A stretch of DNA of 64,000 bases from Rugalucina vietnamica (GCA_964017185.1 OZ024869.1:146501-210500), one strand, 5' to 3'. Positions 22,481 through 33,806 are shown, numbered from the stretch's first letter. The notes: generated from the letters alone by a model not told the origin. Translations and numbers: made by a program.

Positions 22481-22517
22481 AAAGCTGCAATATTACAGTA
22501 AGTTTATCTGACTTCTT

Positions 22518-22600
22518 TTTGCCAAATCTAAAGGATCACTGAAGAAGCTTAAGTAGCGAAACCGCGATATATGCTCGCTGCTCTTACATAATCTTAGTTT
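22518..22600 (-). repeat. Repeat A fragment
   Basis: Reverse complement of the 5' part of repeat A (CCAAATCTAAAGGATCACTG ... GAAACCGCGATAT). Confidence 0.55.
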
Positions 22601-22604
22601 AATA

Positions 22605-22970
22605 TATTTACATGGCCATAACCTTAGCCTCAACTTCTGCAGTGCTTAACTACATGTAGCTACTTGTTCGATCCTCGTGGTGAATCTCTAACTAGCCAAT
22701 GAGTCATCAAGGACTAACCAATAAATTATGATAACCACCATGAAAAATAACAAACGAGGACTCACAAATACATTAAGCTGTCCGAGATTACTCGGCGCAA
22801 AACAACGCCATAAAAAATATGAAACCAAAATTAAACACCATTTAAACCCCGGTGGACCAAGCAACAAACAAAAAGACCCGGCCCCAACGAACTAAATGAT
22901 CAGCTTTCAGCGAAGGCCATCAAAGAGTCTGATACCCGACCCACAAGCGTGCAAGTTAAAGAAGACTGTT
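22605..22970 (-). mobile_element. Penelope-like 3' UTR without terminal end
   Basis: Minus-strand match to the 3' untranslated region just after the reverse-transcriptase stop codon (CCCGGTGGACCAAGCAAC, GGCCCCAAC, TCTGATACCCGACCCAC). The distal tail is missing. It ends about 10 bp before a (GA)n microsatellite. Confidence 0.7.
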
Positions 22971-22979
22971 TCACACACT

Positions 22980-22981
<2 letters not shown>

Positions 22982-23048
<67 letters not shown>
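22982..23048 (+). repeat. (GA)n microsatellite
   Basis: Perfect GA dinucleotide run of about 67 bp. Confidence 0.98.
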
Positions 23049-23051
<3 letters not shown>

Positions 23052-24166
23052 ATGACTTGACCTTTCACTTCAGTTGAAACAATTCTAAAGTAAATCAAAG
23101 AATGTAGACTCGACATTCATGTCCCACGGTAGGTAACCAAAACGGATCCTTTCAGAGGAAATATGCGTCCCCAGTTCCTTTCGGAGGAAGGGACGGTTCC
23201 TTTCAGAGGAAATTGGAAGACGAAGATTTTTAGACCCTAGGAACATAAACAAGCGTTGGGTAATATCCTCAAATAAATAATCCACGTAATGCACAACAGA
23301 TTGAAATTGGTAGCTGAAGCAAAAATTCGCAATGTGCTTCAGTCTTTGTTTTCGCCGTTTTATATGAAATAAGTACCATTTTTTAAGAATGCGACAGTAC
23401 AGGCTGCACTGAAAACGGCTTGTTTAATCGCAAATGAAGATATTTGCAACGAAATGACTTCGAAATACAATATAAAATATATTCCTTGTACTAGCACACA
23501 GTAAAACTCAATCAAAATACATTAATTTGCTCACAAAAAGTAAAATATTAATCATCACCAGAAAGTGATGTAGAAACGGATCCTTTCGGAGCACGCCTGA
23601 AGTTGTGATTTTTGGGCACCGGCTGTAATCAGAGTATCTGGCACCGGATCCTTTAGGAGATATTTTACCACTAAAGCATATCTTAATGGCATATTCACTA
23701 GCTCTTATTTTCTATAAGATTTTTTTATAGCCACTGATACTGTCATTCCATTCAAGACGCCGCAAAGTCCTAAATGCGCCAATCAACCAGAAAACAAATT
23801 TGTCTCATTGGACTGTAGACACCTACAATCCAGCAATACCGTCGTGTTGCTCCCTAAGACATGCTCCACGAAAGGCTTGAACAAAAACATGAAATGGCAG
23901 AATAACTTCCTTATGTACCGAAAAAATAAACATTTAAGGGACTGTGCGTTTCTTATTGCCATATTTTCTATTTGTATTGTCTAGCAAACCTGCACTTCGT
24001 GACCTCGCTCCTATTTCCGTGACAACATTAGTTACATTCAAACAAATGTCGAACTGATTGTGGATTTTTTTTAATTTACCTGTACCTGCATTATTTTCGT
24101 GTTAATCGTGTTTTTTTTATTTTAGCAGCAGCATAAAGCTTCCAGTAAAAACATAAAATGGCATAT

Positions 24167-24190
24167 AAAAAGGTACAAGTAGGCAAAGTG
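24167..24190 (-). mobile_element. Minimal tail-end fragment of Penelope-like element
   Basis: Only the terminal AAAAAGGTACAAGTAGGCAA plus AG is present, followed by unrelated DNA. The same minimal piece occurs at 50848-50869. Confidence 0.7.
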
Positions 24191-24279
24191 GCTTATAAAT
24201 GGCATATAAAACTAGTAAAATCAAACGATTTTCGGCTTTGTCGCTAATTCTACTATTGTTTCCCCTGATCTATTTATAG

Positions 24280-26660
24280 AAAGGCACAAGCAAGCAAAGA
24301 TCAGGAAAAGGCGCAATCAGAAAGAGACTCCCACTCAAAAAACCGAGGTGGGAAAAAACCAAACCAACAATCAGGCACCCACACCACAAAACACACCGTA
24401 AGCCGAACGAGCAGCTATTTTCCCAATAGGTGGCCACTCAGTTACCTTAATTAAAAATATGAAAACATACATAAGGCGCCAACAGCACATAAAAATTTAA
24501 ACACCAATACATAAAACAACAAGAACCACCACAGAAGTATCGCCTTGGAACGACCAGCAACACAAAGTCACTGGCGGGCTTAAACCGGTTTTACAGGATC
24601 TTAACATCACCCTCAGCTTCTGCGGTGGTTCATAACATTTAGTTAGTTCTTCGGTCCTCGTGGTGAATCTCTAACTAGTCAATGAATCATCAAGAACAAA
24701 CAAATAGATCACGATAAACATCCTGATGAATCAAAAACAAGGACTCACAGATTGAGTAAGCTGCCCGAGGATGGAGATCCCTTTGCGCCGAATAACCTAC
24801 TAACTCCGGAGCAAAAGAAAAACACCAGTTGGACCCCGGTGGGCCAAGCAACAGACAAGAAGCTCCGGCCCTAACCAACTAAAATGAATAGCTCTAAGTC
24901 GGGGCCATCATAGAGTCTGACGCCCGACCCACCGGCGTGCAATTAAAGAAGGCAGCATAGTTATCAACCATGATTGGGTTAAAAACTAAGCATGCAGACT
25001 GTCGCATAACATTCAAGTTATAACCTATACGTCTGTAACGCGTTATGAGTTTTCTGAACTGAAAAGAAAAATCATTAATTCCTATAAGTTTCTTAAATTT
25101 GTAAACTTAGTCACCATAAAATTCAGGTTCCGAAAGGCCCTCACTTAAAAGCGTCTTTAACCCAACATTATATTTGGAAATCAATTCATAGTGTCTACAA
25201 TAAAATTTAGAAAAGGTTTTTCGAAGTTTATGATACCGATAGCCCTGTTGGAGTAGTTTTACCGTTAAACATTTATTTCGAGCGTTGAAGTCTGTAACAT
25301 GATTGCAGACTCTAGCAAACCTAATTAGTTGCGAAATGTATACACCATAAGAAGCACGACAAGGAACGTCACCATCCAAAAAAAGGAAAATTTACATTAT
25401 CAAAATCAAAGTCATCGCGCTTATCATAAATTTTAGAAGAAGCAAATCCATTTGCAACAGAAAGATGTAGATCTAAAAAGGGGGCTTCGGTATCTGAGAA
25501 ATTGGCTTTGTTCAACTGAAGTTCAGGTGGATAAATTTGATTGACCATACCTTCAAAATAAGGGATGTCAATGTTCAAAAGGTCATCGAGGTACCTAGAT
25601 GTGGAATAAAAAGCCTCGATAACATCAGCTTGATTATCATGGTTAAGAGAATCCATGAAAAAGTACAAGTAGGCAAAGATCAGGAAAAGGCGCAATCAGA
25701 AAAAGACTCCCACTCGAAAAACCAAGGTGGGAAAAAACCAAACTAACAATCAGGTACTTAGACCATGAAAACATTTCGTAAGCCGAATGAGCAGCTATTT
25801 TCCCAATAGGTGGCCACTCAGTTACCTTAACTTAACTAAAAATATGCAAACATACATAAGGCGCCAACAGCACAAAAATATTTTAAACACCAAGACATAC
25901 AACAAAAAGAACCACAACAGAAGTATCGACTTGGAACGATCAGTAACACAAAGTTACTGGCGGGTTTAAATCGATTTTACACGGCCGTAACCTCACCCTC
26001 AGCTTCTGCAGTGGTTCATAACATTTAGAAGTCTCTTTCGTAGCAGTATAAAAATAAATCAGCTACGAGAGGTGCGCAATTTGTACCCATCGGAACTCCA
26101 ACAATTTGTCTGTATAACTTGGTCCCAAATCTAATATAAATATTATCAAGGAGATAGGACAAGGCGTCGCACACATTCTGACATGACCAAAGTGTATACC
26201 GACTTTGGTCAGAGGAAGTGAAAAAAGCCTTTCTGTCATTACATGCCAAATAAAGTGAACCATAGTTTTTTAATGCCCTTTTGAAGGTCCACTCTATCAA
26301 ATCCAGAAGTTTTTCTTTTATTAGATTATGGGGTAATGTTGTATACAGAGTAGAAAAATCATACGTGGACAAGCTTGTCGCACGGAACCCTCTACACGTC
26401 AATTTACTGAGCACCTCACCAGAATTTTTTATTGACCAAAACTAATTTTTATTTGAAGTTTCATACACTGTCTCACAGTATCGTATAACATGAGATTTAA
26501 TAGCAGTAAGACAGGAAGTTAATAATTTAGAAAGTTCAGTGGTAGTACAAGAGCTAGAATTTGCAATAAATCTAGCTTTGTATGGTCTTTTGTGAAGCTT
26601 GGGTAACCAATACATCGTAGGAAGTTTGTCTTGGCCTTCATTGACACAAACAGAAACTGT
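24280..26660 (-). pseudogene. Penelope-like reverse transcriptase copy, broken
   Basis: Minus-strand retroelement copy with its full 3' tail at 24280-24930. Coding matches run from about 24930 up to 26660, covering the conserved LPKLHKRPYKARF block, motif A (STYDFSTLYTTLP), the PMGTNCAPL block and the C-terminal part. It is truncated at the 5' side near 26660. A 367-bp tail of the same family is inserted at 25661-26027, two codons before the MDSLNHDNQ segment. A frame-disrupting change lies near 25379, and an amber codon interrupts the NWFW block near 26440. The tryptophan before LPKLHK and the leucine after SK are intact here, whereas the 59-62 kb copy has stops at both. Confidence 0.85.
25661..26027 (-). 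mobile_element. Nested solo tail inside the reverse transcriptase
   Basis: A 367-bp tail interrupts the coding sequence that is continuous at 60650-60670. The flanks are GAAA (25657-25660) and GAAG (26028-26031), a likely 4-bp target duplication with one mismatch. It has the same orientation as its host copy and starts at TAAATGTTATGAACC in its own sense. Confidence 0.85.
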
Positions 26661-28154
26661 ATTTCCTGGACCTTCTTTACTTAGTCCTACTTCCTGTCCT
26701 TAACGTTTATAAATAAAAACTCGTTTGTTACAATGCGGAATGTCTACGTATTGAAAAGAATTTGGAGTAATGAAAATATCACAAAGTGTTCTCTTTTCCG
26801 ACCTTATTTTTGACAAACTAGCAGAAACTCTCTTAATTTTTCACGTCTAAGTTATTTACAGTGCATACGTATAGTACCAAACATTTTGTTAGCCGTAATC
26901 ATTTTCGCTGATTGAAAGAATAACTCGGAAGTGGTATCATCATGTGAAGGTTTATGCCTGTTACAAGCACATTTCCTCCTGAAGGATCCATAGCCTCATC
27001 TCCAAAAGGATCCTGTGCCCGTCTACCTGAGGAACCGTTACCGCCAACAGAGGTTGTTTTTTATGTACAAGAATATTACCACTTTATTTATTTAATTTCA
27101 GATTGGCAAATGCAATATCTAGTGACAAGAATTGCTAAAAAGTTTTGATCAATGACATTTCCCCAAATATTCAAGGGTTTTCACCTGCCTGTCGTCACAA
27201 AATGCAGTTCTCGGACAACATTTTTATCTCGTAAACAATAACGAAATGTTTGTGCACATAAATTAAGCGCTGAGATTGTAACTTGATTACCGCGTCAATA
27301 CGTGCGCATACGTTTTGTACTTACTGTTCACGATAAAACCTCAAAAAATCGTTTCTCCAAACACAACCACGACGATACTGACGTTTTCCTTCGAAAGGAA
27401 CCGTCCCTTCATCCGAAAGGAACGGGCAACGCACATTTCCTCTGAAAGGATCCGTTTTGGTTACCTACCGTGTGTCCTCCTTAATCAACATTACATCTAT
27501 ATCAGCAAACCTTACAAAATTGCCATAATTCGTTCATGACGACCAATTTCGAAGTTCAACTGCTCTGACAAGAAAGAATGATCGAAGCAATTACAAGTAT
27601 ACCTCAAGCAAAAAATATGCTAATTATTTCCATTTTGCTTGAACACATGTGTCACAATTCTCTGTGTGATAAATGGTGAACGCTACAAACACAACAGTGC
27701 CTATCGGAATTCTCGAATTCAGAAACGAAGCCTGTTACCAACTATTTAGTGAACTTGTAGATGTGATAGCATTTTGTACTTCAGTTGTCGTGTCGGTGAC
27801 TTATCTTTGTCAATGCGTTGGTTTGTCCGTGGCTTTTTAACTTTCGTCGTGTCATACCGGTCAGCTGTCAGTCGGTGAGTAATACCTTAGTATTAGCTTA
27901 CATCGCTGCAGCCTAATCTGCGCCACTTGTACAAACGATCAGCCACTAATTTAACAGTTTCTTGATCTTTCTATTTAAATACAGTAGATCAATCATAGGG
28001 CGAATACAAGTATGCCCCGCAATTTTTTTCTATATGATAAATGATTCTGCATTTTGTTAGATCGTGAGCTTTGACTGTTAAGACATTGCTTCCTTGCTGA
28101 CGGAATGATGACGCTGAACTGTTAATTTAGGTGAAATTCTGTATTTTCGATTCT
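26661..28154. other. No gene seen; right part of TIR element and flank
   Basis: Up to 27472 this is interior and terminus of the TIR element, with GGATCC-type motifs near 26984, 27004 and 27386-27440. From 27478 to 28154 I see nothing recognisable. Confidence 0.4.
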
Positions 28155-28322
28155 TTAAAAGAAAATCAGACACAATAAGGCACAGACCGAGCAAATGAGT
28201 TATCAATAGACATAAATTTGACAGTAAGTTATGAAAATTGATTGCAGTGCTGTCTTTTGTTATTTAATAAATGTTATATTAGTCTGGAATAGCAAGACAC
28301 CGTGTCGAGACGACATTTTCCA
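28155..28322. repeat. Dispersed repeat shared with 4013-4173
   Basis: Second copy of the repeat described at 4013, ending in the same GACACCGTGTCGAGACGACA block. Confidence 0.65.
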
Positions 28323-28729
28323 TCTATTCTATCAAGCATAGGAACAAAGCAAACAGTTCCTTTAATGTCCAAAATCAATAAAAGTAGTATAGCATTGTGA
28401 GTGAGATCATGCGGACTCGGAATAAACAAACATTGAAAAAGCAATTAAAATCAGTCGGACAAAAAAACACGTTTTCTGGTTTGCCAGATAAAAGGTCAAA
28501 TAATGCATGTAAAATATTTTTGGGTTGATGCTTGAAACTTTGATTATCATCGGATTGGCGCTATGACAGAATTTAATCACATGAAAATGTTTAAAATAAA
28601 TAGGTTACTCATTTCCTAATATTTTAACACGTATTGCATTGTCTACAATAAAGAATCGTGGCGTCTCATGTTCAAAGTGGAACGCGGGAAGCTGGTAGAG
28701 GATTTGGGAATGATTCCTCTTGTGGAACA

Positions 28730-28882
28730 TTTGGGATCAAGGAACGGCGCAATCAGAAAGAAATTCCCACTCCAAAAACCGGGGTGGGAAAACTATATTG
28801 ACAATAAGGTACTTATACTACGAAATTATACGGTAAGCCGAGGGAGCAGCTATTTTCCAATAGGCGGCCACTCAATTACCAA
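28730..28882 (-). mobile_element. Truncated Penelope-like tail
   Basis: Minus-strand tail portion from GGCGCAATCAGAAAGAAAT to GCGGCCACTCAATTACC. Both ends of the usual tail are missing. Confidence 0.65.
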
Positions 28883-29059
28883 CGAAACGTGCTATTTTAC
28901 ACATTGTGGGTGGGGTAGTAAAATTTTGAAATTGTCTTGATTTCGCAATATCGTTGCTGTAGATGTCAGCCTTACAGTTGGGTAAGTCTATCTTGGGTCT
29001 GTTCAACTTCCGATCGGAATCTCTGAATCAACTTCCGGATGCCAACAATAGGAATCATT

Positions 29060-29146
29060 CCCAAATTCTCAGAATACCCTCGCTGATCTCAAAGGACCAA
29101 AAGGATAATCTGCACTATGGATGATGTACGGGGAGACTTTTAAGCG
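29060..29146 (+). repeat. Repeat A 3' fragment
   Basis: Matches CTCGCTGATCTCAAAGGACC and the following TGCACTATGGATGATGTACG block of repeat A. Confidence 0.7.
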
Positions 29147-29168
29147 CAAATTGACCTGAGCTTACGTT

Positions 29169-29233
29169 GTTTTTTTTTTGTTTTTTTTTTTTTTTTTTTT
29201 GTTTTGTTTTTTTTTTTTTTGTTTTGTTTTTTT
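29169..29233 (+). repeat. T-rich tract
   Basis: Long T runs interrupted by single G residues. Confidence 0.9.
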
Positions 29234-29282
29234 TCTGACAAACATGGGGCGTATGGCTAAGTTTACAATTTAACGGCCATTT

Positions 29283-29430
29283 AAAAAGGTACAAGTTGGG
29301 AAAAACCAAACTAACAATCATGTACTCATACCATGAAAACATATCGTAAGCCTAACGAGCAGCTATTTTCCCAATAGGTGGCCATTCAGTTACCTCAACT
29401 TAATTAAAAATATGAAAACATACATAAGCG
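29283..29430 (-). mobile_element. Internally deleted Penelope-like tail
   Basis: Begins with AAAAAGGTACAAGTTGGG, skips the usual GATCAGGAAAAGGCGC part, and resumes at AAAAACCAAACTAACAATCA. Confidence 0.75.
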
Positions 29431-29755
29431 GTATTTTAAAGTAACGTGCAAGTACGAGGTCGTTTACGGTTATGGCTTGAAAATGCAGCGTGTAATCGAG
29501 ATTGTCCCATCCATCCACATTTACTCCCACATAACATCTACACTTTTATATAAAACAGAGGGGTGTGATTTAATTAGGACTTTATTATTATACTCTTAAG
29601 CATTGTTTTGTGTATAAATATACATGTTGTTTGATCTGAAGTTCCATGATAGTAGTTTTTTTGAATTGCATAACCCTCACAAGAGTATATCATGTATATT
29701 CATACGTATTTAATTGGACTCCAATAAACAGCTGGACTTGAAGCCACATAGTCTA

Positions 29756-30038
29756 ATGTTACGTCTACATTGGGCCACGTTCTCATCACGTCCTCAATTC
29801 AAGAACGTGGCGAGGACGGGGTCAAAATGAAGTTCCTACTACGTCCTTACCACGCCCTTACTACGTCCTTACTGCGTTCTTATTCCACCCTGTCCTCGCC
29901 ACGTTTCTTTTGAGCATGTTTAAAATTTGACCAAGACATTCACGTCCATCAAGACCTCGCTACGTCCTTACTACGTTCGCCCCACGTCCTACAAGACCGT
30001 ATCACGTCCTTACGGCGTCCTTACTAAAGACGTAACAT
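29756..30038. mobile_element. MITE, 283 bp, TA target duplication
   Basis: Ends are ATGTTACGTCT and its reverse complement, both flanked by TA. The interior is built of ACGTCCTTACTACGTCC-like repeats. Repeat D copy 1 lacks it at the matching position near 16442. Confidence 0.8.
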
Positions 30039-30313
30039 TATTGAGTCTTATTTAGACGATGCATCAGCCAACGGCGATGCAATGACAAAATCTTTTGATT
30101 GAAGTTTGCATTCCCTAGGAAATCAATATATTGTTTTGTTTAAGTGTTTAAGTGTAGGAATGGTTTGTTCAATATTACATGAAGACATTTCTGTTGTAGT
30201 GTGCGTTTTAATTATCTATGATGAGGTTAAGATCTTGTTTAACAATATGCGTGTGGTTACTTAGTTCCCATTGAATCATAACGTATTATTCTACATGTAC
30301 CTTCGTTGTAAAC

Positions 30314-30923
30314 AGCAGTCACACATTTTCGTATAACCCAAACGCGCGCCGGGCGTATGAAAGATCTCAACACGCTGAAGATTTTGGACGTATAAAAATT
30401 AACTTGTACCTTTAATTCGCTTAAGCAGTCACACAGCGCGTGACTGATGCGTGTGCCGGACGTATAAAAATCTCAAAGTTTTAGAGTACGTTTGTGTTAC
30501 GTCCAAGACACGCTAAGCAGGCGCTATAGGCGCGCAGCAAACGTTCAACGCACGTCTCACATACGCTTGGTACACGCTACTAAAGCAATATCTCATAAAA
30601 TCGGAACGCGTACACTGGCGTCCCTAAAACTTGCACCAAACGCGTTCGAAGCGTATTCAACGCGCCTGTAACGCGCCCGGGACACCCGAGCTTATAGAAA
30701 ATTTTGTAAGCATGTTTAAAATGTTTGATCTCAAACGCGCACGAAACGCACAACAATTTTTAGCGATGTACAGCGACGCGTACCGGACGTACACCAAACG
30801 TACCCAATGTACTCGTAACGCGTTTTGAACGTGTCTCCGACGTGCGTCTGGCGTATGTGGAATTTTGCACTTTTTTCAACACGTCCGGTGCGCGTGTCAC
30901 TTATACGCTAATGTGTGACTGCT
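30314..30923. mobile_element. CpG-rich TIR element, 610 bp
   Basis: Terminal inverted repeat AGCAGTCACACATT at 30314 and its complement ending at 30923, with an imperfect extension CGTATA/TATACG. An internal AGCAGTCACAC lies near 30424. The interior is unusually CpG-rich (ACGCG, CGCGCC) compared with its surroundings. No target duplication or transposase is evident. Confidence 0.65.
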
Positions 30924-31499
30924 TTTTAGGCAGGGACATTTGTTCTATTTATGCCAGTTTCTGGTTATTACTTTGATTAAAAAATAATCGTTTGGAAAAT
31001 AGTATCTTTATTAAATAAGTGAACCAAACCTTTCCATTGTTTGTGATAATATTGTTACTGAGCTTGACTGTGGGAACAGAATCCGAGTTTTGTTTCCGTT
31101 GTGTTAAGTGCTTAAAGTTGCGATGGTGTGATGCTGTTGTAATGCACACATCAACTTAACTAACTATTTGCACCGGAACGCATCTATCAGAAATAAATCT
31201 GAACACATTACAGAAAATGAGAAAATCGTTTGTATTTAAATCCTTTTCTGATGACTTGAGACAGAGATGGGAATAAATATCACACATCTGGCGAACCATG
31301 TAACAATGTTTCAAATCCCTTATGGTTAACTTAAGGCCGATTTTTGCATTTGATGTAATAAACTCGCCTATTTATTGCCTAGTGCTGACATTTCCACAGA
31401 CATACTTGATTTTATGTCGCATCTAAGACATTATCTGAATACGGAACATATTTAAAAGGATCGCTATCGAAAATATCATTATAAATTAAAGAATACGAA

Positions 31500-31512
31500 A
31501 TATTGCCGTTTG
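31500..31512 (+). other. Left 13-bp target duplication
   Basis: ATATTGCCGTTTG, repeated exactly at 34632-34644. It brackets the SINE plus the palindromic insertion. Confidence 0.8.
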
Positions 31513-31918
<406 letters not shown>

Positions 31919-32046
31919 GAGATTTAGGTAATATACATCAAACAATCAAACCCTGTCGGTAGCACTGGATCCAATTTGGATGCTAAAATGATATGCGGTA
32001 AGTATATATGGAGATTTTATCATCAACAGTGCAAAATCCTATTTGT

Positions 32047-32084
32047 GCCTGAGCGCGCTTTCGCCTTTCGGCTTCTTCAGAGGC
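32047..32084 (-). ncRNA. Hammerhead ribozyme-like motif, left arm
   Basis: Read on the minus strand: GCCT, then CTGAAGA, a small GCC-GAAA-GGC hairpin, GAAA, a minimal GCGCGC loop, TC, and AGGC. This matches the hammerhead layout CUGANGA / stem II / GAAA / short stem III / UH with GCCT-AGGC as stem I. One A beside stem II is unpaired. Hammerheads are known in Penelope-like elements. Confidence 0.55.
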
Positions 32085-32747
32085 TTACTAAATACTACAT
32101 AATAAGAGTGTGATATCTACATCTGCCTGTCATAGGCAGTCCAAAACTAGGAGACAAAATGTAATCTAAAAATTCTACATACTACCCATAACATTGGAAA
32201 ACCTTATATAACTACATAAGAAATAAACACACCGCTACAAACTTGAAAAATGTAAATACAGCAAAATGGCTACGGAATTTTGAAAATGAAGAAATTTGGA
32301 AAATTAAACAGAAATTTAACAAAATTATGATTTTTGTGGGCTAATACATCTTGGAGAGGTTGGAAACAGTGTTAGAACTGTCAAAGTTGAAAATAAAAAG
32401 TACTAAGTGGCGTAAAATCGTATAACTGAAATTGAGAGAATTTCGTGACCGTTCACCTGTAGGATTATCGGAAATCTGAAGCGTCACCTGTAAGATTATC
32501 GGATTTCTATAGCGTCAGTCGTTAACACACCGCTACAAATGTAAATTATAAGAACAGCTCATAAGTAAGGTACATGTGAAGGCGGAGTCTCTATGTGCAA
32601 AATGAAGGAGTAAAGCCTATCAGGATATGGATAGACAATGTGTAAAGGGGGATGAAGTCCAAAACGGGACATCAAATCGGATCAAATATCCATGTTAGGC
32701 TAACTATACATGCTGGCCTATTGCACTATGCTGTAACACTACTGTGT

Positions 32748-33257
32748 TTAATCACCTTTATTGATACCATGTGGCTGGAGTGTGTTCAGACGTCTGATCC
32801 AATACGTTTCACGAGCTTTTCTTGCCGAATCAGACCAGTTGATGTCATGGTCAAGACAGCATAGAGCAACGTGGCTGTTAAAGTCATGTCCAGGTAAAGT
32901 GAAGTGTTCCGCTACCGGTGCCCTTTGAAACCTCCGGTGTTTCCAATCAGAGCGGTGACCATTGATACGCTTATGGAGGGGTTGTCCAGTCTCACCTATA
33001 TACTGCTTGTTGCACTTTGTGCAGGTGATCAGATAAACCACATTCTTGGATTTGCAGTTTGTCTGATGTTTGAGTTTCACTGGCGCGCCGTTGGACGACT
33101 TGGCAACCTGAGTAGGTGTCATGACCTTGCAACAAGAACATGCCCTTCCCCCACAAGGCTTCGACTCCCCAGGTGGGGTGTTGTCCATAGGGTCTTGTGG
33201 TAGTCTAGCTTTGACTAGAAGGTCCCTGAGACTCTTAGGGCGTCTATATGCCATCAC
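32748..33257 (-). CDS. GIY-YIG endonuclease domain of Penelope-like element
   Basis: 169 codons on the minus strand, identical to the frame at 33297-33806 except for one residue (H instead of R at about position 95). Residues 35-43 form a cysteine cluster (C....C.CC) and C68, C79 and C82 complete a probable zinc knuckle. Residues 73-91 are the GIY-YIG signature (VVYLI ... KQYIGETG), followed by conserved R and H residues (KRINGHRSDW) and AEHF. This is the C-terminal nuclease of Penelope-like retroelements, which nicks DNA to prime reverse transcription. The upstream reverse transcriptase is missing, so this copy is a truncated insertion. Its 5' end stops at 33262, the palindrome centre. Confidence 0.9.
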   Translation of the reverse strand: MMAYRRPKSLRDLLVKARLPQDPMDNTPPGESKPCGGRACSCCKVMTPTQVAKSSNGAPVKLKHQTNCKSKNVVYLITCTKCNKQYIGETGQPLHKRINGHRSDWKHRRFQRAPVAEHFTLPGHDFNSHVALCCLDHDINWSDSARKARETYWIRRLNTLQPHGINKGD

Positions 33258-33296
33258 GGGCTCCTTCGCCTGAAGAAGGTATTTCCTAAGAAGCCC

Positions 33297-33806
33297 GTGA
33301 TGGCATATAGACGCCCTAAGAGTCTCAGGGACCTTCTAGTCAAAGCTAGACTACCACAAGACCCTATGGACAACACCCCACCTGGGGAGTCGAAGCCTTG
33401 TGGGGGAAGGGCATGTTCTTGTTGCAAGGTCATGACACCTACTCAGGTTGCCAAGTCGTCCAACGGCGCGCCAGTGAAACTCAAACATCAGACAAACTGC
33501 AAATCCAAGAATGTGGTTTATCTGATCACCTGCACAAAGTGCAACAAGCAGTATATAGGTGAGACTGGACAACCCCTCCGTAAGCGTATCAATGGTCACC
33601 GCTCTGATTGGAAACACCGGAGGTTTCAAAGGGCACCGGTAGCGGAACACTTCACTTTACCTGGACATGACTTTAACAGCCACGTTGCTCTATGCTGTCT
33701 TGACCATGACATCAACTGGTCTGATTCGGCAAGAAAAGCTCGTGAAACGTATTGGATCAGACGTCTGAACACACTCCAGCCACATGGTATCAATAAAGGT
33801 GATTAA
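33297..33806 (+). CDS. GIY-YIG endonuclease domain of Penelope-like element
   Basis: Mirror copy of 32748-33257. The frame as given begins at a GTG directly before an ATG. The true frame has no stop upstream and continues back through about 33264 with FPKKPVMAYRRP, the linker usual before this nuclease domain, so no real start codon is implied. The GIY-YIG motifs, the cysteine cluster and the C-terminal HGIN segment are intact. The reverse transcriptase is absent. The near-identity of the two arms suggests a recent or sequence-homogenised event. Confidence 0.9.
   Translation: MMAYRRPKSLRDLLVKARLPQDPMDNTPPGESKPCGGRACSCCKVMTPTQVAKSSNGAPVKLKHQTNCKSKNVVYLITCTKCNKQYIGETGQPLRKRINGHRSDWKHRRFQRAPVAEHFTLPGHDFNSHVALCCLDHDINWSDSARKARETYWIRRLNTLQPHGINKGD

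Larger units (their letters stand above)
23125..27472. mobile_element. 4.3-kb TIR element, 5-bp TSD (Transib-like ends?)
   Basis: The ends are inverted repeats of about 90 bp starting CACGGTAGGTAACCAAAACG, with the reverse complement ending at 27472. An exact 5-bp duplication, TGTCC, flanks both sides (23120-23124 and 27473-27477). Close to both ends are repeated motifs of the form GGATCCTTTCNGAGGAAA. A 5-bp target duplication with CAC at the tip is typical of the Transib/ProtoRAG group, but the heptamer is not canonical and no transposase is visible. The interior is largely occupied by a nested Penelope-like copy (24280-26660). Between 23230 and 24170 I see only non-coding DNA. Confidence 0.75.
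29490..31450. repeat. Repeat D, copy 2
   Basis: Patchwise match to 15969-18130, including the block at 31170-31450 that is also shared with 1431-1995. It carries two TIR insertions (29756-30038 and 30314-30923) that copy 1 lacks, and lacks the repeat A array that copy 1 has. Its minus-strand frames are interrupted by stops. Family unknown. Confidence 0.6.

Noticed and set aside
32904-33203. 99-codon frames opposite the endonuclease frames (also 33351-33650)
   Set aside because: They are antisense shadows of the conserved GIY-YIG coding sequence and show no domain of their own.
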